64,000 nucleotides of DNA from Earliella scabrosa. Its lineage: Eukaryota > Basidiomycota > Agaricomycetes > Polyporales > Polyporaceae. Shown one piece after another: positions 46,829 to 58,633 of this stretch (the first letter of the stretch is position 1; the number at the start of each line of letters is the position of its first letter). The notes below the pieces were generated by a model. That model worked only from the letters and a program-made list of their open reading frames with translations, searched no databases and had not been told where the DNA came from. The position numbers and the translations under genes were made by a program. The DNA is taken from contig JABYQQ010000006.1 in assembly GCA_022605405.1 (NCBI GenBank), positions 930,001 to 994,000 of the forward strand, read 5' to 3'.

Positions 46829-49800
46829 TCATCCCAAGATCATCTGCAGGATCGGTACCAGATATGAGAAGACATTCGCATTTCGGCTAGCCGAGTTTCC
46901 AGTCGGATTCGGAGGAGGAGGCGACGGCGACGGCGTCTGGGTCTGTGTCGCGTCCTGACCTGGCGAGCCTGTTGCTGAGCCCGTCACAGTCTGCCCCGGG
47001 CTCCCTGGGCTCCCTGTAGCCGGAGGAGCCGCCGCGTTCTGCTCATCATCCTCCGATGGTGGTGCCACTGGCGTCTGGATGTTCGGAAGGAGCGCGGAAA
47101 ACTTGGCGAAATCCGGAGTACCCAGTCCAGTCACCTATCGTCACGATCAGTCAGCAACCTTGAACGCGACCCAAAACAGACAGCGCCACTAGGGACGGAG
47201 ACGTACCGGATCCCATCCTTGCAACGCCGGGAAGCCATTGGTGCCGCACCCAGGGTTGCTGCCCGTCGTGATGTCGTTGAATACCGACGCCAGGTCCGTA
47301 GAGTACAGCAGCGGGTTCAAGAACCCGAGGGGCCTTTTCCCCGCATTCAGCAGCTGGTCGTTGAGCAGGCCGATCATGCTAGCAAACATCGGCGCCGACG
47401 CGCTGGTTCCAAAGACATCTGGTTTGTTCTGGCCGGCGAGCCTGATGAGCACGTTCGCGCCTTGCAACGATACGTCGGGGTAGGCGCGGCCGGTCGCATT
47501 GAACTTGGTGAACAGGCTAGCGTCGGTGTTCTGGAGCTGAGCGAGGTATTGCTCCACCGCTGCGTCCTGGTACGCTGGACGAGGGAAGAAGTTCGAGAAT
47601 CCGCCCGAGCTGAAGGGTGCGCCAGTCTCAGGGATACCTTGTGTAGAGCCGACCGCTGTGATGCTGTGCAATACGTATTACGAATGATTTTAGTCAGTAT
47701 ATGGTGTGCACGAACAACGGAGGACATACAAGGGGCATGTAGCGGGGAAGGTCGGCCCGAAGCCATCTCCCAAACAGAAGCGTGCGTCAGCACCGGTGTT
47801 GCGGCCCTCAACCCCACCGTCGCCCGTCGCGAAGATGACTGAGGTCCCCCGCGCGGCGAGCTGCGCGTAAAGGTTGCACAACATCCTGAATGTACCGAAA
47901 GTATCCGAGCGGTCAGTGACCACATAGAGCTCTCCTATGTGCAAACACTCACGATGCGGGTCCCGTCAACGTGGCGGCGTCAAGATCGACGCGCTCATTG
48001 AATACAAAACTAGCGGTCAGGACGGGTGGTACCGTATCTTGAGCGAGGATGAAGTTGGCCATTTCGATGAACTGGTCTACTCGTATTCCGTTCGGCGTGT
48101 TCCCAACGGATAGGACAGTAACGGGTACGTTGGTTGCTAGTCCCACAGTGTAGTCGACATCGAGGCTCTGGAAAGGAAACGGCGTATTGATCACGGGCCA
48201 GCTCGGAGAGGGAATGGGTCATGACTCACCAGCTCAGTCGTGGGTCCGTTGAAATTACGGACGCCATCTACCGACGTGAAGAACAGAGGCACTTGCGTTG
48301 GGTCCGCAATATCCGGACGTTGCTCCACTAGGAAGTCCTGCGCCTGATAGTCAGTAACTAGCACATCCAGTATGAAGACTGCAAGAGGGTATAATGTCAT
48401 TTGCAAAGAAGATACCCTCCCCCTGAAATTGGATTGTGTCCGCTGGCGCTCAGTAACAAGCCCCCCAAACATCGGATAACTGTCCCAAACTTAACCGAAT
48501 TCGGTCCCGGTGCGGACGGGATAACGCCCGCAGTTTCTGAATATTCGGTCCCTCTCAACCGTCGTTCTCGTTTTGTATGGAGAATCTTCCCCTGACTCCA
48601 CCACTGCTAAGCTTTAACAAACATACTGTATCCGCAGAAATTGACTCCAGCTAGCTTCGGAGGGCAGGAGAGGATGAACGGAGTAAGCTGGGAGTAAGGG
48701 CTCTTCAGGCCTAGAGCCGGTACACTTGCCATATACAGCAGCCGGCCGTAAACGCCGACCCCTCCCGTCCGTAGGCGCCCACTTGTACCGGTGCAAAAGA
48801 GAGGTCGTTTTCTCGTCCAGCATGGAGGATATGCATTGATTGACATTACGGCTGAGGAGAGAAGCACCATAATGTATGATCCTCCGAAGTAGAAGCTCTC
48901 AAGTACAGTGAGAAACGAGAAATGCAGTTGTGAAGGACCGTTGCCTTATCCCGGCGGGGAGGAGCAGATTAGGTGAGGACCGTATCCTTATTTCAAATGA
49001 CATTATACCATTTTGCATGAAGACTTGTGATCGTACCTGAACATCGGCTAAGGAAGCGATTTCATCGCCTATGGCAGCGACGACAATAGCATTCCCCTGT
49101 GCTGTCGCCGGCGCATTGGGGATGTTGTAAAGTGCTTGAACACATTGAGGGGTGATAGTGTCTGCGCAGCCAGGAGGAACGACTGCGCGCTTCGATCCCG
49201 CTGAGCGAGGTGGTATAGGAGAGCCCACAGCCTTCATTGGAGAAGACATCTTCGTAGGAGGCGCAAAGCTACGGATCTGCTTGTGAGCTACACGTCACGA
49301 ATGAGCAGATGAGGACGCACTGTGTTGTCGGATACACAAAGGAGATGTGGTTGGAGACGGTCTCGGGGAGGGAGTACGCCAGGGTGCGGACCATAGTCGT
49401 GTTTGTCTGTTGATGAGTGAACGCCTTGAAGTTGGCCGAGAGAAGAGAGTTGGCCTTCTCAATCGGGATTTGGACGGTCAGCATGTCGCCTGATGGGCTG
49501 GACGACGACGGCGAGATCCCGTTCTTGCTCAGCCACTTGTTCACGGCTGCGAGACTCTCCGGCTTGGGAGCGACGAGCCGCTCAACCTACCAAATGATTC
49601 CAAATCGATCAGCACTTGGACGGGACAACGAGACAAAGTCTCACCTCGGCCTTAGAAAGATGTCTACCGTAGTTCTTGCTTGTTGGCTCGCTGACGTCCA
49701 TGACGGCGGCGTGCAGGCCCTCTATGTCGCTTTGTGGCATAGCAATCATGAGGCGGATGGTGTCGTCAAGAGGAGCAGCGGCAGCCTCAGCAAATCCGGA

Positions 49801-49905
49801 GGGAGGCGCGTCCCGCACATCTCGAACAACGAATCGTGAGTCAGCCATGGGCCTGCCCAAGGCGACGGAAATGAAGGTGAAAGCGAGCAGTCCTGCTGCA
49901 AACAT
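46829..49905 (-). CDS. Sedolisin D: secreted tripeptidyl peptidase-like protease (peptidase S53)
   Basis: Start at 49905 ([17 protein letters not shown], signal peptide). The prodomain has [19 protein letters not shown] and ISFVYPTTQ. The Glu/Asp pair is in TTEL/SLDVDYT, the oxyanion Asp in ATGDGGVEG, and the Ser in [11 protein letters not shown]. The Ca site is at [17 protein letters not shown]. Unlike A-C, the last exon adds a long Ser/Pro/Thr/Gln linker ([18 protein letters not shown]) before the hydrophobic end [15 protein letters not shown], an arrangement like a wall-anchored enzyme. Intron 3 is 699 nt (48338-49036) instead of about 54 because of a transposable-element insertion. The key residues are intact, so the protein should still be made if the intron is removed. 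Confidence 0.88.
48372..49025. mobile_element. Non-autonomous Mutator-like element (MITE) in a sedolisin D intron
   Basis: An element of 636 bp (48381-49016) has terminal inverted repeats of about 40 bp. The left end reads GCAAGAGGGTATAATGTCAT from 48381; the right end, reversed, reads GCAAAATGGTATAATGTCAT from 49016. Both continue with TTG and similar sequence. It is flanked by a perfect 9-bp direct repeat ATGAAGACT (48372-48380 and 49017-49025). A 9-bp duplication with long inverted repeats fits the Mutator superfamily. There is no transposase frame inside. Removing the element plus one repeat leaves a 54-nt intron, the size seen in the paralogues. Confidence 0.88.
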
Positions 49906-51014
49906 TGCTAGAGAAGTGGGAAGGAAAACAGGGAAGCGATGAAAGAAGAAGCGGGAGAACTCGCAGAGGGCGCCGCGATAGACTCTCTGCAGTCTCGTCC
50001 ATTTGTACCAGGCATTGCGCTGCATATCGCCTTATGCGCAAAAGAGCTCATGGGCTCATGGATGCAGTATGGAACAGCCCCCGATACGAGAAAAACCAAT
50101 GAATTCGCAGGAAGACTATGATCAAAGGGCGTTTGTGCACCTCTTTAAGTCAATAAAGCACACCCAGCCGGCACGTACCTTCTCCGGAAGAGCACGACTG
50201 AGTCGCTTGCGTGTGGACGTTGCGGTTGTAGGCGATGTGGTCGGCGAATTACTACACACCTTTGCGCTACCGTCAGTACATTTTCTCTGGTAACAGTGAT
50301 CGCAGTGAGTGGAATGTCGCATGAGATCAAATTGCTGTCATACTTCGCGTTTACAGACGTTGTACCGCACTACAACCTGTCGGTTGTACGCCTGGATGCG
50401 GGTGTAATGGTACAGCCTTGACTTTGGCTGTGAACAGTCGCAGATACCGAGGTGAGTGCATAAGCGTTGATGACAGCAATTGAAATGACGCGCTCGTCGT
50501 CTGCGGCCACCGCAATTTCGAACTCAAGTACCCCAGACAATTTGATGACAGATTACCGCCGCCCGCGCTACCAACTTGTGCTACTCGCATATTGGCAGCC
50601 ATTACTTGGACATCGTTTCAGAGAAGCACACAAAAGATCGTGTGCCCTGATGAGGTTGTCAAGACGAGGTCGTCAGTCCGTGGTAGTACAGCTCGTAAAG
50701 AGGACGGTCGAGGCAAGGAGTCAACCTCGTCATGGAGTCAGCCACACTACGGACGGCAAACGCCGCGAGCGTTTATCCAAGATGACCATGGCGCTAATCG
50801 TACGATGTCCGTGTCACCCGGCTGCACGTCGAACGTGAATTAACTATGCATTACGCATATGACTACTGTAGCAACGGCCACTGAAGTCCTGAATTCCTTT
50901 AACAATGTCCATCATGGAGAACTCGGTGACGCCCGCTGGCCTGCCACCGGCCCGTCGACGTCGAAGAGGCCTGATGTCAACCACCGCATCCAGTGAGCTG
51001 CCCAAGCGGTCAGC
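49906..51014. other. Intergenic stretch
   Basis: Holds the sedolisin D promoter and the 3' flank of the esterase gene. Frames here are short and featureless, and no other element was recognised. Confidence 0.5.
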
Positions 51015-53299
51015 TCACATGTTCAGGTCAGCAGAGATCGAGTTGATGAACGAGATCTGCTCGGCGCGGTAGTCGTCCTTGATGACCGCAAAGTTGGCAA
51101 CGGACGAGTCCGTGAACTGGGTCGTGTCAAGCTGGAGCAGAACCTGCAACCCGCCCGAGGGCAATAATCAGCACGGTTGCACCTTAGGCTGCAAATAGTA
51201 GTCTGCAGTGTCACCCACCTGGTTCTTCGACTCGTACTGCGGCCACTCGTCCTCTGTAGCGAGATTAGGAGAAGGAGACGGTGAGCGCAACGCGACCGAT
51301 AGAGCCTGAGAGCACGGCGGGAGGAGACACGCACTGGTCAGACCCTTGCCGTCGTTTGGCGTCAAGCTGACGACGAACGAGATCCAGTAGTCGAGCATCG
51401 CCTCGCTGAGCAGCCGCACCCGCGCATTGTCGCTCGTGACTGCCGTGTTGCCAAAGACGTACGGGACGTCGAGCCCGTGCGTCACTACCACACGCACCGT
51501 CCTTCGTCAGCTTCACTCCAGCCGCGGCCGCGCGAAGAGGCACACACCTCCTTCCTTTGGATCGACCACCGCGTTCTGGTCCGCGAACAGGTACCCGTAG
51601 GTCCGCACGCCCGCAGCAGTCGCCGCCTGGATCCATGCCCTGCGCGTCGCATGTATGGACGCGTCGCCGATGATCGCCGCGGCGCGCTTGTACTGGCTCG
51701 ACAGCCCGAACGTCTCGTTGCCCGTCCCGAACGGGCATCCCAGCGCTGGGTTATCCGGGTAGAGCTGGAGAAGCCTCTGCATGTCGTCCTGGAACTTCTG
51801 CGAGGGGTTGGAGAACGGCTGGTCGAACTCCGTGAGGAACTCAAGCAGTTGTGCGTCGGTCGCAAGGTTCGTCGGGGTGAAGTGGGTACCTGTGCACATG
51901 GTACGATGGACGCAGGGAGGTCAGCAGCTGAATAGAAGAGATGAAATCTACGGGTACGCACCCTCGTCTAGGGAAGTGCCTGCGATGAAGGGGATCTTGG
52001 AGAACTTGCCGGCGGCAAAGAGCTTGGACGGCGCGTCGGGTATGATACCATCGGGGCCGTCAAGGACGGGACCCCACAGGAGCGGCTCGGTGAAGGATGC
52101 GGTCGTCTGCTCCCATGCGGTAAGGAGCGCGGCGGTATCTGCGCCACGCATGCAGGTGAACGTGTTCCCCTTGGCCGCCCGGGCACACGCGGGGACCTTG
52201 GAGACGAAGGTATCCCACACCACATCGCGGTATGACGCGTTGAACAGCGGGAAAGTGTTGGCAAAGCTGGACCGGATCATCTGCATGCGTGATGAGCACT
52301 CAAACTCGGCGATTTGAATGTGGGATCAGACACGTACCGCGCCGCGGACGAGTTTCTCCAGGCCTGAGTTGAGGAAGAGCGCCGAGACCTGTACCCCACC
52401 CGCGCTGTGCCCGAAGATTGACACCTGCGATGACGCTGGTCAGTACTTCTCCAACGAATACACAGCTAGCTAATGTACTCGCCTTCTTCGGGTCACCTCC
52501 AAATGCCCCGATGTTCTTCTGCACCCAGCGGAGTGCGGTCAGCTCGTCCTTGGGCGCGAGGTTGAGCGCGCCATTCTGTTCGGCCTCAGTCCCTTGCGGG
52601 AACCCGAACGGCCCAAGGCGGTAGTTGACCCCGACGTAGATGACGGGGGTCCCCTGAATCGCCGGTCGCAAGTCAGTCGCGTTACTCCCGCAGCACAGAA
52701 CATAATCAGACATGACTCACGCGAGTGACGCTCTGCGAGATAATCTGGTTCGCGTCGAACATTGACGCGCTCCCTCGCTCGAAGCCGCCGCCGTAGACCC
52801 AGACCATGACTGGAAGGGCAGCCGAGGTGCTAACACCCGAGGGCCGGAACACGTTCAACGTAAGGCAGTCCTCAGACACGCCGTCCAGCTGGGAGACGGT
52901 GCACTTAGCATCAACTGGCAGGCCGACAGTGGGAAAGCGGGTCAGACACGCACGGAGGATTGCACGCATGGAGCGCCGAAGGCCGTCGCATCAAAATTCC
53001 CCGAAGGAAGGGTATCCTTGAGCACGGGCGGCGCGAAGCGCAAGTTCCCAAGAGGAGGCTCCGCGTATGGGATGCCTATGTGCGAATGGCTTGTCAGTCA
53101 GGACAGCGCGTCGAGAAAAGAAGTGAGCGTACCTCCAAAGAAGTCAACACCGACGCCGGAAGCTGAGGTCTGGCTCTTGCCAACGATAGTCGTCTTGCCT
53201 ATGGCCACCTGCGGCGAGGCGGCATAAGCCACTTCAATGCTGGAGGACAGCAGAGCGGCTGCCAGTACGAATGCTCGAAGGTGGTTGAGGGTGCTCATG
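51015..53299 (-). CDS. Type B carboxylesterase/lipase, secreted
   Basis: A multi-exon gene from 53299 to TGA at 51015-51017. Signal peptide: MSTLNHLRAFVLAAALLSSSIEVAYA. The family signature EDCLTLNVFRP is present, as is the oxyanion loop VMVWVYGGGFERG. The nucleophile elbow is VSIFGHSAGGVQVS (52394-52411), with His instead of the more frequent Glu before Ser. Glu lies in FIAGTSLDEGT and His in VVTHGLDVPYVFGN, giving a complete Ser-Glu-His triad. Conserved cysteines are seen in DAKCTVSQ, EDCLTLN, ACARAAK and FTCMRG. It probably hydrolyses ester bonds of lipids or plant-derived esters outside the cell. Many short introns; small exons such as EDEWPQYESKNQ near the 3' end are tentative. Confidence 0.9.
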
Positions 53300-54638
53300 T
53301 TTGAGATGGTATGCGTATGAAGCACCTCGATCAACTGCTGGTGGTTATAAAGAATTCGCCCCGCAACGACGCCTAAAGCCAATCAATGGTACAAACATAC
53401 CCGGGGATCCACCGGCATGCTGTCGTAATCAGTATAAGCCAATATTTCACTCGAACACTGCTCCCCAGAATTGCGAGTCGGCTGTCAGCTGCATGTAAAT
53501 GTCGGGTACTACATGACGGTCCAATGCGCTATGTAGGTTCCGCTTCCGTTACGTAGTTGAGTGGTGATGCGATCATGGGGGCGAGGGGCCTACAACCATG
53601 TAACGAAACTGTCAATGCGCACTGGACGTTGCACTGAGATTCATTCGTGAGCAGTAGCGATATCGAGGTCGAGTCAAAGTTCAGCTGACCGGATACAATT
53701 GGAGCAGGGCATGACCACGCCGAGGCGTCCCGCTGGTACGGCGGAAACGTCATGGAGGGGCGGTCCACTGTACGTAGACTCACTTGCCAGGTCACAAATA
53801 GCACTCCGAGCTGACCACCGCCCTTCGGATGCTACGACTCGGACCTCCGCTACAGCCTACTATTCCCAGGCCAACTTAACATGCACTGACAGGTTGAGGA
53901 CTTACCAATCATTGGTTGTGATACGCATAGAGTCGTGAGAATCTTTCAAGCAGATTTCTTGGTGATATCCGGAACGTTCAACGGCGGAAGTATGAGCGTC
54001 GACAATGACTGTCAATGACAAGCTTTGCAACTCGACTCTTCCTGCCGCAGTGCCACGAGCGCAGCAGGCGGGCCGCCGGGCGCCGGGCGCCGAGGACGGA
54101 GCGCTGCGCTGCGACAATCACTCTGGAACTCCTCTCGCACCTTCATGAACATTGTCAGGACAAGTCGGACACGTCGATTCCACATACCGTGGCTCATGGA
54201 ATTACCCGCTGGTAAAGAGGGCAAGAGTACTTGGTAAGTATCTGCAACGTCGTGACATGTCCGTGCCATGATCTAACTTGAAGTACGTACTACCTCCAAG
54301 TCCGCGACTTGGGCAACGCGAAGGCTACACTCAGAAGACGATCATGAATGGCATGGCTGTCACGGGATCTATCCAGGCAAGTATACCTCCCAGCTCTGTA
54401 ATTTGATCACGAGCTGATAGCATGGAAGCCTCGCGGGGTGTGCAAACTTCAACCCCATTCGGGTCCAGCTACAAGGAGAGTTCTCGGAGTCGGAATCGGC
54501 AATACATGCGCGACGTGATATCTTTGGTCCATCCTCTGATCTTCCATATGCTGGTGACAATCTCCAGTCGCATCCTCCTTCAGCGAGGGGAACTGCTGGA
54601 ACAGGAGACGAGGGACACGACCACAGATCGACCGGGAG
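53300..54638. other. Intergenic stretch, divergent promoters
   Basis: About 1.3 kb between the esterase start (minus) and HET protein 4 (plus). Several frames occur but none shows a motif. Splice-like signals at 54230-54420 could not be turned into a protein. Confidence 0.45.
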
Positions 54639-56079
54639 ATGCGGCTGCTGGACACCCATACCTTCCAGCTCCGGTGGATTCCAGACCCTCATCAAGAACG
54701 GTACGCGATCCTATCCCATGTGTGGGACCACGGTGATGAACGGCGACCTGGTAAAGAGCAGACCTATCAAGTGAGTCATCAAGAGTCCTCTCTTCGTGAA
54801 CTATTGACCTATACAGAACCTCCAGGAGATTCTGCACATCCTCGACGACATCGACTCCCGCCCCACACCCCCTTCCTCAACAAACGAGCACATATGGAAC
54901 GACCCCCGCCTCTCACAGAAGCTCCGCGACTTCTGCGCCTTCGCGCGCACGAACGGCTACGCGTACGCGTGGATGGACACCTGCTGCATCGACAAATCCA
55001 GTCCCGCCGAGCTCTCCGACGCCCTCAACTCGATGTACGCCTGGTACGCCGCCGCCGACGTCTGCTACGTCCTCCTGCCGTCCGTCACCCACCACGAAGA
55101 CCCCGCCCTGCCTCGGTCCGCCTTCCGCACCAGCGTCTGGTTCACACGCATGTGGACCCTCCCCGAGCTCCTCGCGCCCCGCACCGTCGTCTTCCTCTCC
55201 AAACGCTGGCGCGTCCTCGGCACGAAAGAGTCCCTCGCAGCTGTCGTAGCGGAAATCACGCACATACCACCCGACGTTCTCCTCCACCGCACTCCGCTGC
55301 ACACTACCAGCGCCGCGCGTCGCCTGTCCTGGGCCGCACCCCGCCGCGCTACCGTCCCGGAGGACGAAGCCTACGCCCTGCTCGGCCTCTTCGACGTGCG
55401 CCTAGCTCTACAGTACGGCGAGGGCCGGGCCGCCGCGTTCGAGCGCCTCCAGCAGGCGATCCTCGCGCGCACAGGCGACCAGAGCGTGTTCGCGTGGGGC
55501 GGCATCCTCGAGTGGGAGCGCATCACGTACGCGCGGTGGGAGGGCCCGCCGCGCCCCGACGCTCGATCGCATGAGCGTCCGCTCCCCAGGCTTTTCGCGG
55601 ACAGGCCTGCGGTCTTCAGCTGGTGCTCGAGCATCGTGTCTGCCGCGACGCCGGAGATCCTCGCTGCCCGGTTCGGTCTATCCACGCTAGGTGGAGGCGA
55701 CCTGGGTTCAAAGCCTCAACCACAAGAGACACCTGTGACGTTCACGAGCGAAGGCATGCGCACGCGGCTGCCGCTCCTCTCTTTCCGCGTGTACGATACC
55801 CGCACGCGGGCGTCCCGCATATTCTACCTCGCCCTGCTCGCGTGCACGGACGACGGACGACTTCTGTCTCTCGTGCTCGCCGGCCAGGGTCCCTACGCTG
55901 CACGCGAGTTCGCGGTTGACCATGTATGGGCGTTCATGTCACTCTACCGAGACTGGCAAGTGCGCATCGTATCCCTCCCGCAGAGCGTGCTTGCGCCGCA
56001 CGTTGGCGCTATACCCGTGGAGGAGGTGCATATTTTGTACACGCCAAGAGAGCCTGCCTCTATCGAATACTACCCGTAG
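54639..56079 (+). CDS. HET-domain protein 4 (short, GC-rich)
   Basis: Two exons (54639-54770, 54817-56079), 464 residues. It starts MRLLDTHTFQLRWIPDP, then YAILSHVWDHGDE, and an intron in the same place as the paralogues. The core continues YAYAWMDTCCIDKSSPAELSDALNSMYAWY and WFTRMWTLPELLAP, where the usual R-G-W-T-L-Q-E is R-M-W-T-L-P-E. The next region is AARRLSWAAPRRATVPEDEAYALLGLFDVRLALQYGEG. From 54.9 to 55.7 kb the third codon positions are nearly all G or C, clearly more than in HET 1-3. It lacks about 230 C-terminal residues found in HET 1 and 3, ending SIEYYP. The RMW/LPE changes make it a divergent member. A decayed relative lies at 61.8 kb. Confidence 0.86.
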
Positions 56080-56559
56080 TGGGTTGATCGCAACGGGCTT
56101 GCAACTTTGCGGACATTTGCCTCGGCCTGCCTTTGACAGACCGTGAATGCCTTTGTCGCGTATCACTCAAGGCCTGTCTGCAACGATGATAAATCCTTCA
56201 TCACAGTCTTCTGACGCTACAGACGTGGCGTTGGGTTGTAAGGCAACTGATGTCTGCGTCGCGGTCGGTGGCATGTTCATGTTGGCATATACTGAAGGGG
56301 GTCAAGGGAATGAGCGGCCGCGTGTTGACGTCTGTAAGGAGATGGAAGAAGTCCCACACGAGCGCCTCACAAGATTCAGGACAGACAAGGTATGGGCGAG
56401 TTGACGAGCATCACTAATGAGAGACTAGTACAGCACGGCTCGGCTAATGAACCGATGTGACGAAATAGTTGGCGCTCTGTAGCGCGGACGGCGGACAGAA
56501 GATTATTTGGATGGGTACAAGGGCCAGCGCATAACTTGCGTCTCTGTATCATTGCTCAG
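56080..56559. other. Intergenic stretch
   Basis: Common 3' region of HET 4 (plus) and the unknown gene at 56.6-57.6 kb (minus). No feature recognised. Confidence 0.5.
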
Positions 56560-57584
56560 TTATATGATCGCACTGTATTGTGAATATAGCGCTCCAGAAC
56601 GGCGAACTCCAATGGCCGCTTGGATTGAACCGTCCGAAACGAGGCGTATATTTTGGATGAAGATGTCTTCGTCATCGTTCTTAATGCCGAAGCGAGCGCG
56701 AAAGTCCTCGTTCTGCCTGAGCCCCTACAGCCAATGTCCAATCAGACGAGGAACGATCAACAGCCGAAGGACATCAAAATGGTTTGCCAACATACCATGA
56801 AGACCTTGAGTTGCTTGCCTACTGCCCAGGCTACCTTCATAACGGTTGGTTGCTGGCTCTGTGCACCCGTTCGCGTCTGTATGTGCTGTTGACCACCGAA
56901 TGCATCGTAGCCCTCGAACTGCAAAGGTTATTCTGATTACAACCAAATTCGACCAGCACATACCAGTTCTGCTCACCAAGAACCGTACGGTGACCTTCGT
57001 TCGGAAATGGTATGGCTCTGAGAGAAATGCTTGGCGCTCCAGGCCGAGGATGTCGGTTGGTGGATGCCTCCAGTCTTTGCAGTCACCCAGCGAGAGATTG
57101 ACAGTGGAGCAGTCGATGGAGGCTATCCGGGAGGATTGCCCGGGTCCACGACGCTTATTCCCGTTGACATACAGTCGCTGCGGGATCTCCTCCACGTAGG
57201 CGTCAGAACAATTAACCCCACGGGCATACTGCAATGAGTCTACAATTTTGTTTGAGACGTCTTCGCAGCTCGAGGAGGCGAGAAGTGTACGTTCACGGCT
57301 AGACGACCGAGAGCGATTGAGTCCAGTGGGAGGTACGAGTATGTAACGAAAGGGCTTACAGAAGGTCCGGCTCATAGGTCCCCGGATAACGTTCAAGAGC
57401 TCCCGGTGGGAAATCACTGGATCTGTGCACAAGAAAACCAGATGGTCGACATGCTTGAAACGATGGGTAAGAGGAAGCTGTGAGAGGAACTGTCACCGTT
57501 TGACGTATTGACATGAACAGTTAGCATTTACTCACTAGTAGCAAATTCCGTCTCGCTTTCACCATAAGGTACATACTCAGACAT
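56560..57584 (-). CDS. Unknown protein, paralogue 1 of a tandem pair
   Basis: The proposed model starts MSEYVPYGESETEFAT at 57584. Splices join SSYPSFQACRPSG to RERTLLASSSCEDV, then run to SRIASIDCSTVNLSLGDCKDW, LGLERQAFLSEPY and KVTVRFL. After an intron come QQPTVMKVAWAVGKQLKVFM and, after another, GLRQNEDFRARFGIKND, NIRLVSDGSIQAAIGV and a stop at 56560. The three parts have counterparts in the same order in the neighbouring gene at 58.6-59.9 kb (IDCS-LxLGDC, KxTVRFL, WAV-FM, VSxxSIQAA), with matching intron positions, which strongly supports real coding. I recall conserved proteins of unknown function in Agaricomycetes with a phrase like KITxRFL, but no function is known to me. The N-terminus is the least certain. 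Confidence 0.6.
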
Positions 57585-58633
57585 ACAACCCACGACGTCT
57601 TGATACCCGTACAAGGAAGGATCGCGTGAACGAATTGGATGGTCTATACTGTAAAGGAAGCATGAGGCTTGTATGCGTGATGGTTAGTACGTATAGCTTG
57701 TAGGTACATAGGGGGAGGCTGCCATGGCATGTTGCCATTATTGCTTAAATAGATGCCGCGCCGCCATGTATTGCTACCAATGGTTGCGTATGATTGGGTA
57801 TGCGGATGGTAAATTATGGTGTAAGCTTTGTCGGTGATATCAGTATCCCACATTGGTGGCGATTGTCAACCGAAGACCTGAGGAGGTTGTGGCAAGAGTA
57901 AGAGGACCCAGGTGGGGTGAGGGTGAGCAGTTTGTGCACCATTCCATCCAGAGGGAAGCTTATATGAAGAGCGTTCGCGCTCGCGCTCGCCCAGCATGCA
58001 TGTTGGATGTTGGACCAGCTGAGCGCTCTTCCCGGTTGAAGTTTCTTCACCTGCGAAGGCTCTCATAACATCGAACACGCTTTGAAGTGTGGTTCCTGTT
58101 CAACTCTTCGTGGCGCCCGATGGTGACAGGTGCGTGAATGTTGGATGTCAGATGTTGCGTGGTGGATATCGCGCGGTGTAGGTTGCATGTTGGATGATGA
58201 TCGTGGATAGAAGTCAGTACTCAGGCACACTGGCACATATGGTATTCCCGATCCACAGACAGAACCTTGTGCCTGCGGAAGGGCGTTCGAGCTCGCCCAG
58301 AGGTGTATCCGATGAATCGAGTGCTGGGGAGTGTAAGGGCTGAAGTGCGACGGCATCGGCGAGCGAGTAGCTGATCACGCGATTCGCAATCCTTGTCTTG
58401 TTTACTGTAATACAATACTAGTCCGGGATGAATCCTTAATATTTTTCGACATGCAGAATGGGGCAGGAAATAAGAAACAGCGACACTTCTGACAAACCGA
58501 GAAAGATACAAGAGTAAAGGAGGTAGAGTAAAAGGCTCAGGAGGTAGGACACTCAGTCAAGCATTGGACGTGTCTTTCATCCGACCCCGGATCATCGGAC
58601 TTTATCTTAGGTGACTCTCCCAACGTCTCATTT
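57585..58633. other. Intergenic stretch with GTTGGATG-type repeats
   Basis: About 1 kb between the two unknown paralogues. The motif ATGTTGGATG recurs at about 57999, 58137 and 58187, and GTGGATGTTTG-like sequences appear again near 60140. No gene recognised. Confidence 0.45.
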
